Translations under genes and position numbers: made by a program
Shown here: piece by piece, positions 1 through 7,462 of the stretch
How the letters are laid out: each line of letters begins with the position of its first letter
Numbering within the stretch: position 1 is the stretch's first letter
From: Eubacterium sp. CAG:180
Lineage (GTDB): Bacteria; Bacillota; Clostridia; Oscillospirales; Acutalibacteraceae
NCBI GenBank assembly: GCA_000432435.1
Contig: HF993136.1
Coordinates: 32,521 to 90,597 of the forward strand
Length of the DNA stretch: 58,077 nt
Direction of reading: 5' to 3'
The notes under the pieces: generated by a model
What the model saw: only the letters and a program-made list of their open reading frames with translations
What the model was told of the DNA's origin: nothing
The model's database searches: none

Positions 1-939
1 ACAGTTCTCCGGCATATATCCGGGAGGATGAGCCCAATACCAAGCATCATATGTACCGTTGTCGCAGTTGAGCATATCATAACCTGCGTCCTGCAAGTAT
101 TTTGCGGCGCGCTCAGATTCTTCCATATCTCTGCCGACTTCCGTATACTCTTCGCCGGGCAATGCCCCTTGGCGGAAGCCCTTCGTCTTTGAAACAACCG
201 AATATCTGAGGGAAACCGGGAATTCTTTTCCGCACGCCTTTTTTACGGCTTTTACTATTTCAACAGGGAAACGGTAACGGTTTTCAAAAGAACCGCCGTA
301 TTCGTCTGTACGCTGATTGGTATATTTCATCGTAAACTGGTCAAGCAAATAGCCCTCATGCACAGCGTGAATTTCAATGCCATCCACTCCTGCTTCCTTA
401 CATAATTTAGCGGTTTTCGCAAAAGCGTCAATCATTTCGTCGATTTCCTTGATTGTTAAGGCTCTCGACGGGACTTTATCGCTCCATCTGTTCGGATTGG
501 GAGATGCGCTTGCGCAAAGGTACTCAACATCAAGAATAGGCTTTGCAAGCACACGTAAAGCTTTGTTGCAATATACCTTTTCCATAAGGTCATTTACTGC
601 CATAGAACGACCAAAGCCTGCCGTTAACTGTATAAAAAGCTTTGCACCGGTTTTATGGTACTCTTCCATAAAAGCTTTAAGCTGCTTGAATTTCCCCGTA
701 TTCTGATATAACCATTTACCACCGAAGGTGTCACGTATAGGTGCTATACCCGGCAAAATCAAACCGACATTGTTTTTAGCTCTTTCAAGTAAAAAATTTG
801 CGGCTTCTTTGTCAAAATGGTTAGGCTCCATCCAGCCGAATATAGAAGTACCGCCCATTGAGCATTGAACAATACGGTTTTTAATTTCTACATTACCTAT
901 GCGCCACGGCGTAAACAACGCCTCATATTCTTGTTTCAT
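1..939 (-). CDS. 2-enoate reductase / BaiCD-like old yellow enzyme (N-terminal 313 residues, partial)
   Basis: NADH:flavin oxidoreductase of the old yellow enzyme family. These reduce activated C=C bonds using FMN, and the long anaerobic forms also carry a 4Fe-4S cluster and FAD. The visible part is the start of the TIM barrel, beginning MKQEYEALFTPWRIGNVEIK. It contains the family segment HAVHEGYLLDQF with the extra Glu seen in BaiCD/FldZ-type clostridial enoate reductases, followed by RTDEYGGSFENR. The C-terminal Fe-S and FAD domains lie beyond the left edge, so their presence is assumed. It starts 31 nt after the AcnX small-subunit stop, so the two are probably co-transcribed. The substrate is unknown; pairing with a dehydratase suggests an enoate made by dehydration. 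Confidence 0.85.
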   Translation of the reverse strand, partial: MKQEYEALFTPWRIGNVEIKNRIVQCSMGGTSIFGWMEPNHFDKEAANFLLERAKNNVGLILPGIAPIRDTFGGKWLYQNTGKFKQLKAFMEEYHKTGAKLFIQLTAGFGRSMAVNDLMEKVYCNKALRVLAKPILDVEYLCASASPNPNRWSDKVPSRALTIKEIDEMIDAFAKTAKLCKEAGVDGIEIHAVHEGYLLDQFTMKYTNQRTDEYGGSFENRYRFPVEIVKAVKKACGKEFPVSLRYSVVSKTKGFRQGALPGEEYTEVGRDMEESERAAKYLQDAGYDMLNCDNGTYDAWYWAHPPGYMPENC

Positions 940-970
940 ATTATCACCGTCCTATAAAATTTTGCAATCG

Positions 971-1414
971 TTATTCTACCGTGACGAGTCCGTCATCCCC
1001 GATTGAGACCGTCATACCGTCCTTGACATAGTCAAGAAATTCATCACCGAGCATATCGACTACCGGCATAGACGCATTTGTCCAATTTGCCGCAAGTATC
1101 GCACCCGAGGCAGCAAGCGAATCAATCGGCTTAGAGAACAACATGCAAGCAGGTTGCTTTGAAAGAGCACAGGCTGCGTAAAGTACCATTCCGCCGGTTG
1201 TTGAGCCGATGGTCTCCGGTAAGCAAAGCGCTTTGCCTATCATGGGCTTTTTATAAATATCACTGTTATTTTGGTCACCGCACTTAACCTGTTTATCGCC
1301 GAACATCAAAGCCATTTGAAAGCTTGCAAGCGTATTAAAACCACCGTGTGAAACGAGGGCTTCAGCTTTAACTCTGCCTGGAGTAACAACGCGACCTTTA
1401 AATGATTTACTCAT
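971..1414 (-). CDS. AcnX (aconitase X) small, swivel-domain subunit (DUF126)
   Basis: Small subunit of a two-component aconitase-X hydro-lyase (147 aa). The sequence matches the swiveling-domain family: start GRVVTPGRVKAEALVSHGGF, then LCLPETIGSTTGG and a C-terminal IGDDGLVTVE. Characterised relatives are cis-3-hydroxy-L-proline dehydratase (bacteria) and phosphomevalonate dehydratase (archaea). A clear SD (AAAGGAGG) precedes the ATG. It begins one nucleotide after the large-subunit stop, the usual arrangement for this heterodimer. The substrate cannot be decided from sequence. Confidence 0.88.
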   Translation of the reverse strand: MSKSFKGRVVTPGRVKAEALVSHGGFNTLASFQMALMFGDKQVKCGDQNNSDIYKKPMIGKALCLPETIGSTTGGMVLYAACALSKQPACMLFSKPIDSLAASGAILAANWTNASMPVVDMLGDEFLDYVKDGMTVSIGDDGLVTVE

Positions 1415-1415
1415 C

Positions 1416-2687
1416 TTATTTGCCCTCCTTTGTTATAATACGTACAATTTCGTCATCAGAATAAAACTTTGCACTTGTATATGTACGAAGCTTATTTGAT
1501 GAAGTAATAACAGGCATCTTCTTTGATAACGGATTATTCATATACATAAGCGGGCAAATATAGCTCAATATAACGCCGGTATTTTTAAGTCGCTCGGCAT
1601 ACTCGGTTTTGTTAAACTCTTCTATTATATCCGGAGCGGATGTAAATACCGTCGGAACAAGAACCTTTTTATTACCTGACTCCTTTAAGCCGTTTTCAAC
1701 GCGTTCCGTCCAAATTTCAAGTTGTTTCAATGTCATATGCGGACAGCCCATAAAGCAAAGCTTAGGCGTTGCATTCGGGTCTTTCCAAATACAAGGATAA
1801 CTGTTTTTAACACGTTCGAGCTCGGCGTCATCAATAATGTATGTAGGCGCGTTATCCCTTAAAAGCTTTTTACCGTAGTCAACGGCTTCCGGCGTCAGGT
1901 TTTCTATATGATACAGACCCACAGAGCCGTTGGATGCTGTCGCGGCACCGAAATCCTTGAGATAGGCACAAGCCTCGTCATTCAATTCGGTTCCTATCCA
2001 TTTATCAAGGCCCCTTATATAAGGTACTTTTTCCATTACCTTCATTCCTATGGCAGAACCGAGTATCTGGGCCTCAGGCTTTTTGGTTGTTTTGATTTCT
2101 ATTATCCAATCTGCTTTTCTGCCTTCATCGGTAAGCAATCCAAATTCAGGAACAAATCCTGCTATTGAACCCATCAACTCAATAATACCTGAATTTCTGT
2201 TGCACCTCGCTCCGAGAACGCTGTTGGCATATACAACAGCCGAGGACTCAGCCCAGGACAGAATTTCGCCGCGTTTAGGAGTATTACCAACCTCTGGAAG
2301 ATAACAGGCGCACGTATACGCCTTATCACCCATCAGTCCGAAGTGTTTGAGCTGTGACTCATACCTCTCTTGCTGACTGTACATAAACTTAAATACAATG
2401 TCCTGCAAAAATGATGACGGCACGTTTTTATCAAGCGGTCTCGGGTCGGCCGAAAATGGCTGCTTACTGACAGCACCGGCTTCAAGAAGAGTATCATACA
2501 GCTCATATATCGGCTTCATAACCCCTATTCCGAAGCTGATAACTGTATGCCCATACTTGCTTGTAACGGGAACCATACGCTCTGCGCCGAAGGCTTCACC
2601 GTACATAACAAGAGTTTTCATAACCTTTGCCATGGTTTCGCCTTTTTCGCCGTCCAAAAGTGCTTGTTGCTCTTTTGTTAAGACCAT
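1416..2687 (-). CDS. AcnX (aconitase X) large, catalytic subunit (DUF521)
   Basis: Catalytic subunit of the aconitase-X dehydratase, 423 aa from the chosen start. Family marks include MVLTKEQQALLDGEKGETMA at the N-terminus, ESSAVVYANSVLGARCNR in the middle and CFMGCPHMTLKQL near the C-terminus. The conserved cysteines fit Fe-S ligands of this family. The frame is open 37 codons further upstream, but that extension overlaps the -35/-10 of a near-consensus promoter (2770-2798), so the ATG at 2687 with GGGG upstream is the likely start. With the small subunit and the enoate reductase it forms a dehydration-reduction module. 3-hydroxyproline dehydration is one option; others are open. Confidence 0.88.
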   Translation of the reverse strand: MVLTKEQQALLDGEKGETMAKVMKTLVMYGEAFGAERMVPVTSKYGHTVISFGIGVMKPIYELYDTLLEAGAVSKQPFSADPRPLDKNVPSSFLQDIVFKFMYSQQERYESQLKHFGLMGDKAYTCACYLPEVGNTPKRGEILSWAESSAVVYANSVLGARCNRNSGIIELMGSIAGFVPEFGLLTDEGRKADWIIEIKTTKKPEAQILGSAIGMKVMEKVPYIRGLDKWIGTELNDEACAYLKDFGAATASNGSVGLYHIENLTPEAVDYGKKLLRDNAPTYIIDDAELERVKNSYPCIWKDPNATPKLCFMGCPHMTLKQLEIWTERVENGLKESGNKKVLVPTVFTSAPDIIEEFNKTEYAERLKNTGVILSYICPLMYMNNPLSKKMPVITSSNKLRTYTSAKFYSDDEIVRIITKEGK

Positions 2688-2769
2688 AAATAACAACCCC
2701 TTTTTATATTCTTGCGTTAATTGCAGCAAATTATATAAATTACACTTGCTCAGCATCAACATTTTGTTA

Positions 2770-2798
2770 ATTATATCACAAGCGATGCCGGATTTCAA
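2770..2798 (-). promoter_or_regulatory. acnX operon promoter (sigma-A type)
   Basis: On the minus strand: -35 TTGAAA (2793-2798), 17-bp spacer, -10 TATAAT (2770-2775). This predicts transcription from about 2763 and a leader of about 75 nt before the ATG at 2687. Confidence 0.8.
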
Positions 2799-2913
2799 TA
2801 TAAAAGAATAGCGGCGATAAAAAATCCGCGGATTTTACATCATTTATTCATAATATTCAATAGTATAAATTGTTTTTTTCTCTTGCATATGAATAATATG
2901 CTGAAACTTTTCC

Positions 2914-2934
2914 TAAACAAGTGAATTTTGTTTA
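2914..2934. promoter_or_regulatory. Inverted repeat upstream of ldh (candidate operator)
   Basis: Perfect 7-bp arms TAAACAA (2914-2920) and TTGTTTA (2928-2934) around GTGAATT. It sits across the expected -35 of ldh, 19 nt before TATACT. The orientation of the arms is opposite to the usual Rex operator, so the regulator is not identified. Confidence 0.45.
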
Positions 2935-3015
2935 TTTTTTACAGGCTTAATGATATACTAAAAATGCAACGCGTACAAAATACGTACAGCAACAAGCAAA
3001 GAAAGGATGAAACAA

Positions 3016-3972
3016 ATGAACACATACGGATTTACAAAGAAAATAGCTTTGGTCGGCACAGGTTTTGTAGGAATGAGTTTTGCATACGCTATGCTTTGCG
3101 AAAGTGTTTGCGATGAGCTTGTGTTGATTGATGTAAACAAACAAAAAGCTGAAGGAGAGGCCATGGACCTTAATCACGGTTTATCCTTTGCTAAAACAAA
3201 TATGAAGATATATGCAGGTTCTTATACCGATTGCAGAGATGCGGACATAGTAGTTATATGCGCCGGCGTAGGTCAAAAGCCCGGAGAAGACAGGCTGTCG
3301 TTACTTCAACGAAACACAGAGGTTTTCAAAACAATAATTTCTCCTATAATATATTCGGGTTTCAACGGAATTTTCCTTGTTGCAACCAATCCCGTTGACA
3401 TTATGACAAAGATTACATGGCAGCTTTCGGGATTCGACTGCAAAAAAGTTATAGGCACCGGTACTACGCTAGATACGGCAAGACTTCGTTATCTTCTCGG
3501 CGATTATTTTAACGTCGACCCGAAAAATGTTCACGCATACGTTATCGGCGAGCACGGAGACAGCGAGATGGTACCTTGGTCGCAAGCTTTCGTCGGCACA
3601 AAAAGCATAATGAGCATTGTTGAAAACAATCCGGATAGATTCAAGCTTACCGACCTTGATGAAATAGCAAAAGATGTTACAGGAGCTGCACAAAAAATAA
3701 TAGAAGCAAAAAAAGCCACCTATTACGGAATAGGAATGGCTTTGGTAAGAATCGTAAAAGCTATATTCGGCGATGAAAAAAGCGTATTAACCGTTTCTTC
3801 AATGTTCCGCGGAGAATATGACATCAACGGAGTATATGCCGGTATCCCGAGCATTATAGGAAGAGACGGAGTCAGAGAAATAGTTACTCTTGACATAACA
3901 GCTGAAGAAGAAAAGAAGCTTAAAGAATCCTGTGAGCTTCTCAAAAATGCAAGCGAAGGCATCAAAATCTGA
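3016..3972 (+). CDS. ldh: L-lactate dehydrogenase
   Basis: NAD-dependent L-lactate dehydrogenase reducing pyruvate to lactate to regenerate NAD+ during fermentation; cytosolic, 318 aa. The Rossmann motif VGTGFVG is at residues 13-19. Gln87 in GQKPGEDR is the residue that selects pyruvate/lactate over malate. The mobile-loop Arg93, the LDTARLR helix (152-158) and catalytic His180 in GEHGDSE are present. An in-frame ATG exists at 3007 but it overlaps the SD AAAGGA (3002-3007), so the ATG at 3016 is chosen. Transcribed alone. Its stop is immediately followed by the stop of the convergent MreB gene. Confidence 0.93.
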   Translation: MNTYGFTKKIALVGTGFVGMSFAYAMLCESVCDELVLIDVNKQKAEGEAMDLNHGLSFAKTNMKIYAGSYTDCRDADIVVICAGVGQKPGEDRLSLLQRNTEVFKTIISPIIYSGFNGIFLVATNPVDIMTKITWQLSGFDCKKVIGTGTTLDTARLRYLLGDYFNVDPKNVHAYVIGEHGDSEMVPWSQAFVGTKSIMSIVENNPDRFKLTDLDEIAKDVTGAAQKIIEAKKATYYGIGMALVRIVKAIFGDEKSVLTVSSMFRGEYDINGVYAGIPSIIGRDGVREIVTLDITAEEEKKLKESCELLKNASEGIKI

Positions 3973-4992
3973 TTATACTTCGCGTACCGTTTGAAATGTA
4001 TAACCGTTATTGGTTAAATATTCAATATCATTGATTGCCGCAGCGGCGCCGTTAACTGTTGAGTACATGGCGTCCTCGGCAATTTTTGTTTCTATACCGG
4101 TTTCGTTTTCAACAAGCTTATCCATTCCCCACAAAAGAGAAGTGCCGCCTGTCAAAGTAACTCCGTTATCCGAAATGTCTCCAACAAGCTCAGGAGGTGT
4201 TTTTTCTAACACATCTTTTATACCTTGTATCATCATATTTATTTGCTCGCTTATTGAGTCAAAAATCTCAGTGGAAGTAACTTCAAAGGATATAGGCATA
4301 TTGTCAAGGCAGCTTTTGCCGGAGGCTATAACCGCAAGCTCCTCTTCACGCGGAACAGCACTACCCAAGCATATTTTCAGTCTTTCAGCAGTTTGAGGAC
4401 CGATTAAAATATCACGATTTTTCTTTAAATAACGCATTATTGCCTCATCAATTGAAATTCCGCCTATTTTCAGCGACTTAGCCACAGCAATACTGCCCAT
4501 GGTTACAACCGAAACATCGATTGAGCCGCCGCCCATATTTACAAGCAATCTGCCGGAAAGAGAGTCATTTTTTATTCCGATGCCGACGGCAGAAGCAAGT
4601 GACTCTTCAATCAGGCAAGCTCGCCCGGCACCGGCTGCCGTAACAACATCCAGGAAAGTACGTCTTTCAAGCCCCGTAGCTCCGCTCGGTATCGATATTA
4701 CGACATTCGGCTTTATAACGCTGTTTTTTAAAATCTTTTGCAAATAATACTTCAGTATATGCTCTGCCATAGTATAATTAGAGATAATACCTCCTACAAT
4801 CGGACTTATAACCTCAATACTATCATCTGTTCTACCATTTATAGTGTATGCCGCATTGCCTATTGCTATCGGCATACCGGTTTCAACATCAACAGCAATC
4901 ATAGTAGGCTCATCAAGAATGACACCTTTCCCCTGAACATATAATTCCGTTGAGGAAGAACCAAAGTCAATTGCTATATTTGTTCCTATCAT
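3973..4992 (-). CDS. MreB/Mbl-family actin-like protein (divergent paralogue)
   Basis: Actin-fold rod-shape protein, 339 aa. The phosphate-1 motif is DFGSSST (Asp9), followed by the family string GKGVILDEPTMIAVD and the adenosine motif LTGGTSLLWGMDKL. The phosphate-2 motif reads VNMGGGS with Asn152 where MreB has Asp (DIGGGT). No mreC, mreD or minD neighbours are present, so this is probably a stand-alone Mbl/MreBH-type paralogue that may polymerise without normal ATP turnover. Its own promoter lies at 5027-5055 and the SD AGGTG precedes the ATG. The stop codon abuts that of ldh with no intergenic terminator. Confidence 0.85.
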   Translation of the reverse strand: MIGTNIAIDFGSSSTELYVQGKGVILDEPTMIAVDVETGMPIAIGNAAYTINGRTDDSIEVISPIVGGIISNYTMAEHILKYYLQKILKNSVIKPNVVISIPSGATGLERRTFLDVVTAAGAGRACLIEESLASAVGIGIKNDSLSGRLLVNMGGGSIDVSVVTMGSIAVAKSLKIGGISIDEAIMRYLKKNRDILIGPQTAERLKICLGSAVPREEELAVIASGKSCLDNMPISFEVTSTEIFDSISEQINMMIQGIKDVLEKTPPELVGDISDNGVTLTGGTSLLWGMDKLVENETGIETKIAEDAMYSTVNGAAAAINDIEYLTNNGYTFQTVREV

Positions 4993-5026
4993 TCTTAATC
5001 ACCTACCTACAATTTTATTAATAAAT

Positions 5027-5055
5027 ATTTTATCACAGCGAATAAAAAAAGTAAA
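5027..5055 (-). promoter_or_regulatory. Promoter of the MreB-like gene
   Basis: Minus strand: -35 TTTACT (5050-5055), 17-bp spacer, -10 TAAAAT (5027-5032). It is located just downstream of the terminator of the preceding operon, giving the gene its own transcription start. Confidence 0.6.
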
Positions 5056-5083
5056 TTAAAAACGTCCGCAAATTCGCAGAAAA

Positions 5084-5107
5084 AGCCCGATGCAACAGCA
5101 CCGGGCT
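5084..5107 (-). terminator. Rho-independent terminator of the ior/paaK operon
   Basis: On the minus strand a 10-bp stem (AGCCCGGTGC / GCATCGGGCT, one G-U pair) with a TGTT loop is followed by TTTTTC. It lies 15 nt after the ACT-protein stop. Confidence 0.88.
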
Positions 5108-5121
5108 TCAAACTGATTAAA

Positions 5122-5547
5122 TTACAGCAGAGAGTTTTCTTCGATAACATCGACGCCGTTTTCCTTAAGGTGCTCGCAAGCTTTTTCGTTATTATCAACT
5201 CTGAAAATAACATAGGCATGCCCTTCTTCCGGAGTTAAGAAAGCATAAGCATATTCAACATTTTCTCCTGCATCGGAAAGAAGCTTGACAACTTTGGCAA
5301 AAGCACCGGTAACATCCGGAATAGAAATCCCGACAACCTCTGTTATGGAAACGGCAACACCGTGTTCCTTCAATACTTTTGCAGCCTTATCGGTATCCGA
5401 CACAATAAGTCTCAAAATGCCGAAATCCGTTGTATCGGCAATTGAAAAAGCACGTATGCTTATTCCGCCGTCAGCCAAAAAGCCCGTAATATCGGCAAGC
5501 CTGCCGGGTTTGTTTTCAACAAAAACTGAGATCTGCTTAATTGCCAT
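5122..5547 (-). CDS. Tandem ACT-domain protein of the ior/paaK operon
   Basis: A small protein (141 aa) made of two ACT domains: residues 1-68 beginning IKQISVFVENKPGRLADIT, and 69-141 beginning EVVGISIPDVTGAFAKVV. ACT domains bind amino acids and act as allosteric sensors. Stand-alone double-ACT proteins are often encoded beside indolepyruvate oxidoreductase and phenylacetate-CoA ligase in anaerobes. It is the last gene of the operon, 13 nt after the second paaK and directly before a terminator. A role sensing an aromatic amino acid is inferred from context only. Confidence 0.85.
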   Translation of the reverse strand: MAIKQISVFVENKPGRLADITGFLADGGISIRAFSIADTTDFGILRLIVSDTDKAAKVLKEHGVAVSITEVVGISIPDVTGAFAKVVKLLSDAGENVEYAYAFLTPEEGHAYVIFRVDNNEKACEHLKENGVDVIEENSLL

Positions 5548-5560
5548 AACATTTGCCTCC

Positions 5561-6862
5561 TTAAATGTGTCTATTATCTATTACTCTTGCTGCCTTGCCC
5601 TCCGAACGAGGAAGAGAGCGAGGTTCAACAAGCTTAATAATTGCAGAGAGACCGAGAGTTGCATGCATTGCGTCTTTAATCCTTTTCTCCTGTTCTTCAA
5701 TCACACGAACCGAGTCAGAGAAAAGAGCATCCGACATTTCAATTTTGACCGTCATTATATCAAGATTATTCTTTCGATCAACAACTATTTGATAATTCGG
5801 CTCCATGCCGAGAGACAGAATTACATGCTCAATTTGTGACGGGAAAACATTAACGCCTCTGATTATGAGCATATCATCGCATCTGCCCTTGGGTTTAAGC
5901 ATTTTTACAAGCGTTCTTCCGCAATCACATTTTTCGTGAGTAAGGGCGGAAATATCATGTGTTCTGTACCTCACTAAAGGAAGGGCTTCTTTCCCAATGC
6001 ACGTAAACACAAGCTCGCCGAATACTCCGTCCGGCAAAACTTCAAGCGTATCAGGATTAACAATCTCTGGATAAAAATAATCTTCGTTAATATGCATACC
6101 GTTTTGCTCAGAGCATTCAAAAGCGACGCCGGGTCCTGCAATTTCTGAAAGACCGTAAATATCATAAGCTTTGATATTAAGTGACCTTTCGATTTCCTTG
6201 CGCATATTTTCACTCCATGCTTCCGCACCGAAAATTCCCACTCTTAAAGGCAGCTTCGTGGAATCGACACCGGCAGCTTTCAGTGATTCGCCGATATACA
6301 TGGCATACGACGGAGTACAGCAAATAATGTCTGAACCGAAATCCTGCAAAATTTGCATTTGTCTGTTAGTATTGCCGGATGACACGGGAATGGCGGTTGC
6401 TCCGAGTTTTTCAGCGGCATAATGCAGTCCGAGGCCGCCCGTAAAAAGGCCGTAACCATAAGATATATGTATATAGTCTCCTTTTGTAGCACCTGCTGCA
6501 GATAAAGCTCGTGCAGCACTTTCGCTCCAAATGGAAATGTCATGCTTGGTATAACCTACAACAGTCTGTTTACCTGTTGTTCCCGAAGAAGCATGAACTC
6601 GTACAAGCTTTTCTTTTGGAACGGCAAAAAGGCCGAACGGATAATTATCGCGAAGATCCTGTTTAATCGTAAAAGGCAGCTTAGTTATATCCGCTATTGA
6701 TTTAATATCACCGGGCAGAAGACCGATCTCATCAAACTTCTGCTTATAAAAGGGCACGTGCTTGTAGCAGTTTTCAACCATTTTAATCAGTCTTGCAGAC
6801 TGTATAGCAGTAAGATAATCTCTTGAAGCGGTTTCAATGTCCGGGGTAAAATAGTTTTGCAT
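5561..6862 (-). CDS. paaK: Phenylacetate-CoA ligase (AMP-forming), second copy
   Basis: Adenylate-forming ligase converting phenylacetate or a related arylacetate, ATP and CoA to aryl-acetyl-CoA (433 aa). It has the P-loop-like segment HASSGTTGKQTVVGYT, then YGLSEIAGPGV, and the C-terminal hinge region GRCDDMLIIRGVNVFPSQIE with a late catalytic-lysine segment RSEGKAARV. It is 20 nt downstream of iorB and has an SD GGAG. It is a paralogue of the copy upstream of iorA, with clear divergence between the two, so they may favour different aryl acids (phenyl-, hydroxyphenyl- or indoleacetate). Confidence 0.92.
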   Translation of the reverse strand: MQNYFTPDIETASRDYLTAIQSARLIKMVENCYKHVPFYKQKFDEIGLLPGDIKSIADITKLPFTIKQDLRDNYPFGLFAVPKEKLVRVHASSGTTGKQTVVGYTKHDISIWSESAARALSAAGATKGDYIHISYGYGLFTGGLGLHYAAEKLGATAIPVSSGNTNRQMQILQDFGSDIICCTPSYAMYIGESLKAAGVDSTKLPLRVGIFGAEAWSENMRKEIERSLNIKAYDIYGLSEIAGPGVAFECSEQNGMHINEDYFYPEIVNPDTLEVLPDGVFGELVFTCIGKEALPLVRYRTHDISALTHEKCDCGRTLVKMLKPKGRCDDMLIIRGVNVFPSQIEHVILSLGMEPNYQIVVDRKNNLDIMTVKIEMSDALFSDSVRVIEEQEKRIKDAMHATLGLSAIIKLVEPRSLPRSEGKAARVIDNRHI

Positions 6863-6882
6863 TTGAATATCTCCGTTCTTTT

Positions 6883-7461
6883 TTACTTATTATAATTGTA
6901 ACCGAGGTCAAATGCTTTGAGATTCATCTCAAGGAATTTCTCAGGTACAGTATTCTTAATAGCGTTAATCCAAACATCACGATTCAAATCCATATGTGAG
7001 GCCATAACACCGATAAGAACGACATTTACGGCTTTGGCAGAGCCTGCCGAGACAGCCAGAGAAAGTGCATCAAGATTTGTAGTTTTTGCTCCTGCTTTAT
7101 TAATAGCATCAAGTACACCGTCAGGATAAATCGAATTGCCGATTATTACCGACATCGGGTCGATTTTTTGCGTGTTTATTATAAGTGTTCCGTCTTTTTT
7201 AAGATACTGAAGCCATCTTGCAGCTTCAAGCTGCTCAAATGCAAGAATCAAATCGGCTTCGCCCTCATTAACTATGGGCGAATTAACTTTTGAACCGTAT
7301 TTTACATAAGTAACAACCGATCCGCCGCGCTGACTCATACCGTGTACTTCCGAGACCTTAACGTCGAAGCCGTTACTTATAAGCGCCGCGCCAAGTATTC
7401 TGCTGGCAAGAAGAGTGCCCTGTCCGCCGACCCCGACAATCATGATACTTTTTGTTTCCAT
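6883..7461 (-). CDS. iorB: Indolepyruvate:ferredoxin oxidoreductase, beta subunit
   Basis: Gamma-type subunit of a 2-oxoacid:ferredoxin oxidoreductase (192 aa), opening IMIVGVGGQGTLLASRILG, with VSEVHGMSQRGGSVVTYVKYG in the middle (the conserved QRGG motif). Pairs with IorA to decarboxylate aryl pyruvates to arylacetyl-CoA with reduction of ferredoxin, or to run the reverse carboxylation. It begins 1 nt after the iorA stop, so expression is stoichiometric. Confidence 0.92.
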   Translation of the reverse strand: METKSIMIVGVGGQGTLLASRILGAALISNGFDVKVSEVHGMSQRGGSVVTYVKYGSKVNSPIVNEGEADLILAFEQLEAARWLQYLKKDGTLIINTQKIDPMSVIIGNSIYPDGVLDAINKAGAKTTNLDALSLAVSAGSAKAVNVVLIGVMASHMDLNRDVWINAIKNTVPEKFLEMNLKAFDLGYNYNK

Positions 7462-7462
7462 G

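Larger units (their letters stand above)
2688..3015. other. 328-nt divergent intergenic region between acnX and ldh
   Basis: This is the longest gene-free stretch. It holds the minus-strand acnX promoter (2770-2798), an inverted repeat TAAACAA-N7-TTGTTTA (2914-2934), and a likely plus-strand -10 TATACT (2954-2959) for ldh. The matching -35 position (2931-2936) reads TTTATT and overlaps the right arm of the repeat. The ldh SD AAAGGA lies at 3002-3007. No RNA gene or small ORF is convincing. Confidence 0.7.

Noticed and set aside
2688..2798. 37-codon N-terminal extension of the AcnX large subunit
   Set aside because: It overlaps the -35 and -10 of a near-consensus promoter and has no SD.
2914..2934. 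Rex operator before ldh
   Set aside because: The half-sites face the opposite way to the Rex consensus (TAAACAA...TTGTTTA instead of TTGTTAA...TTAACAA).
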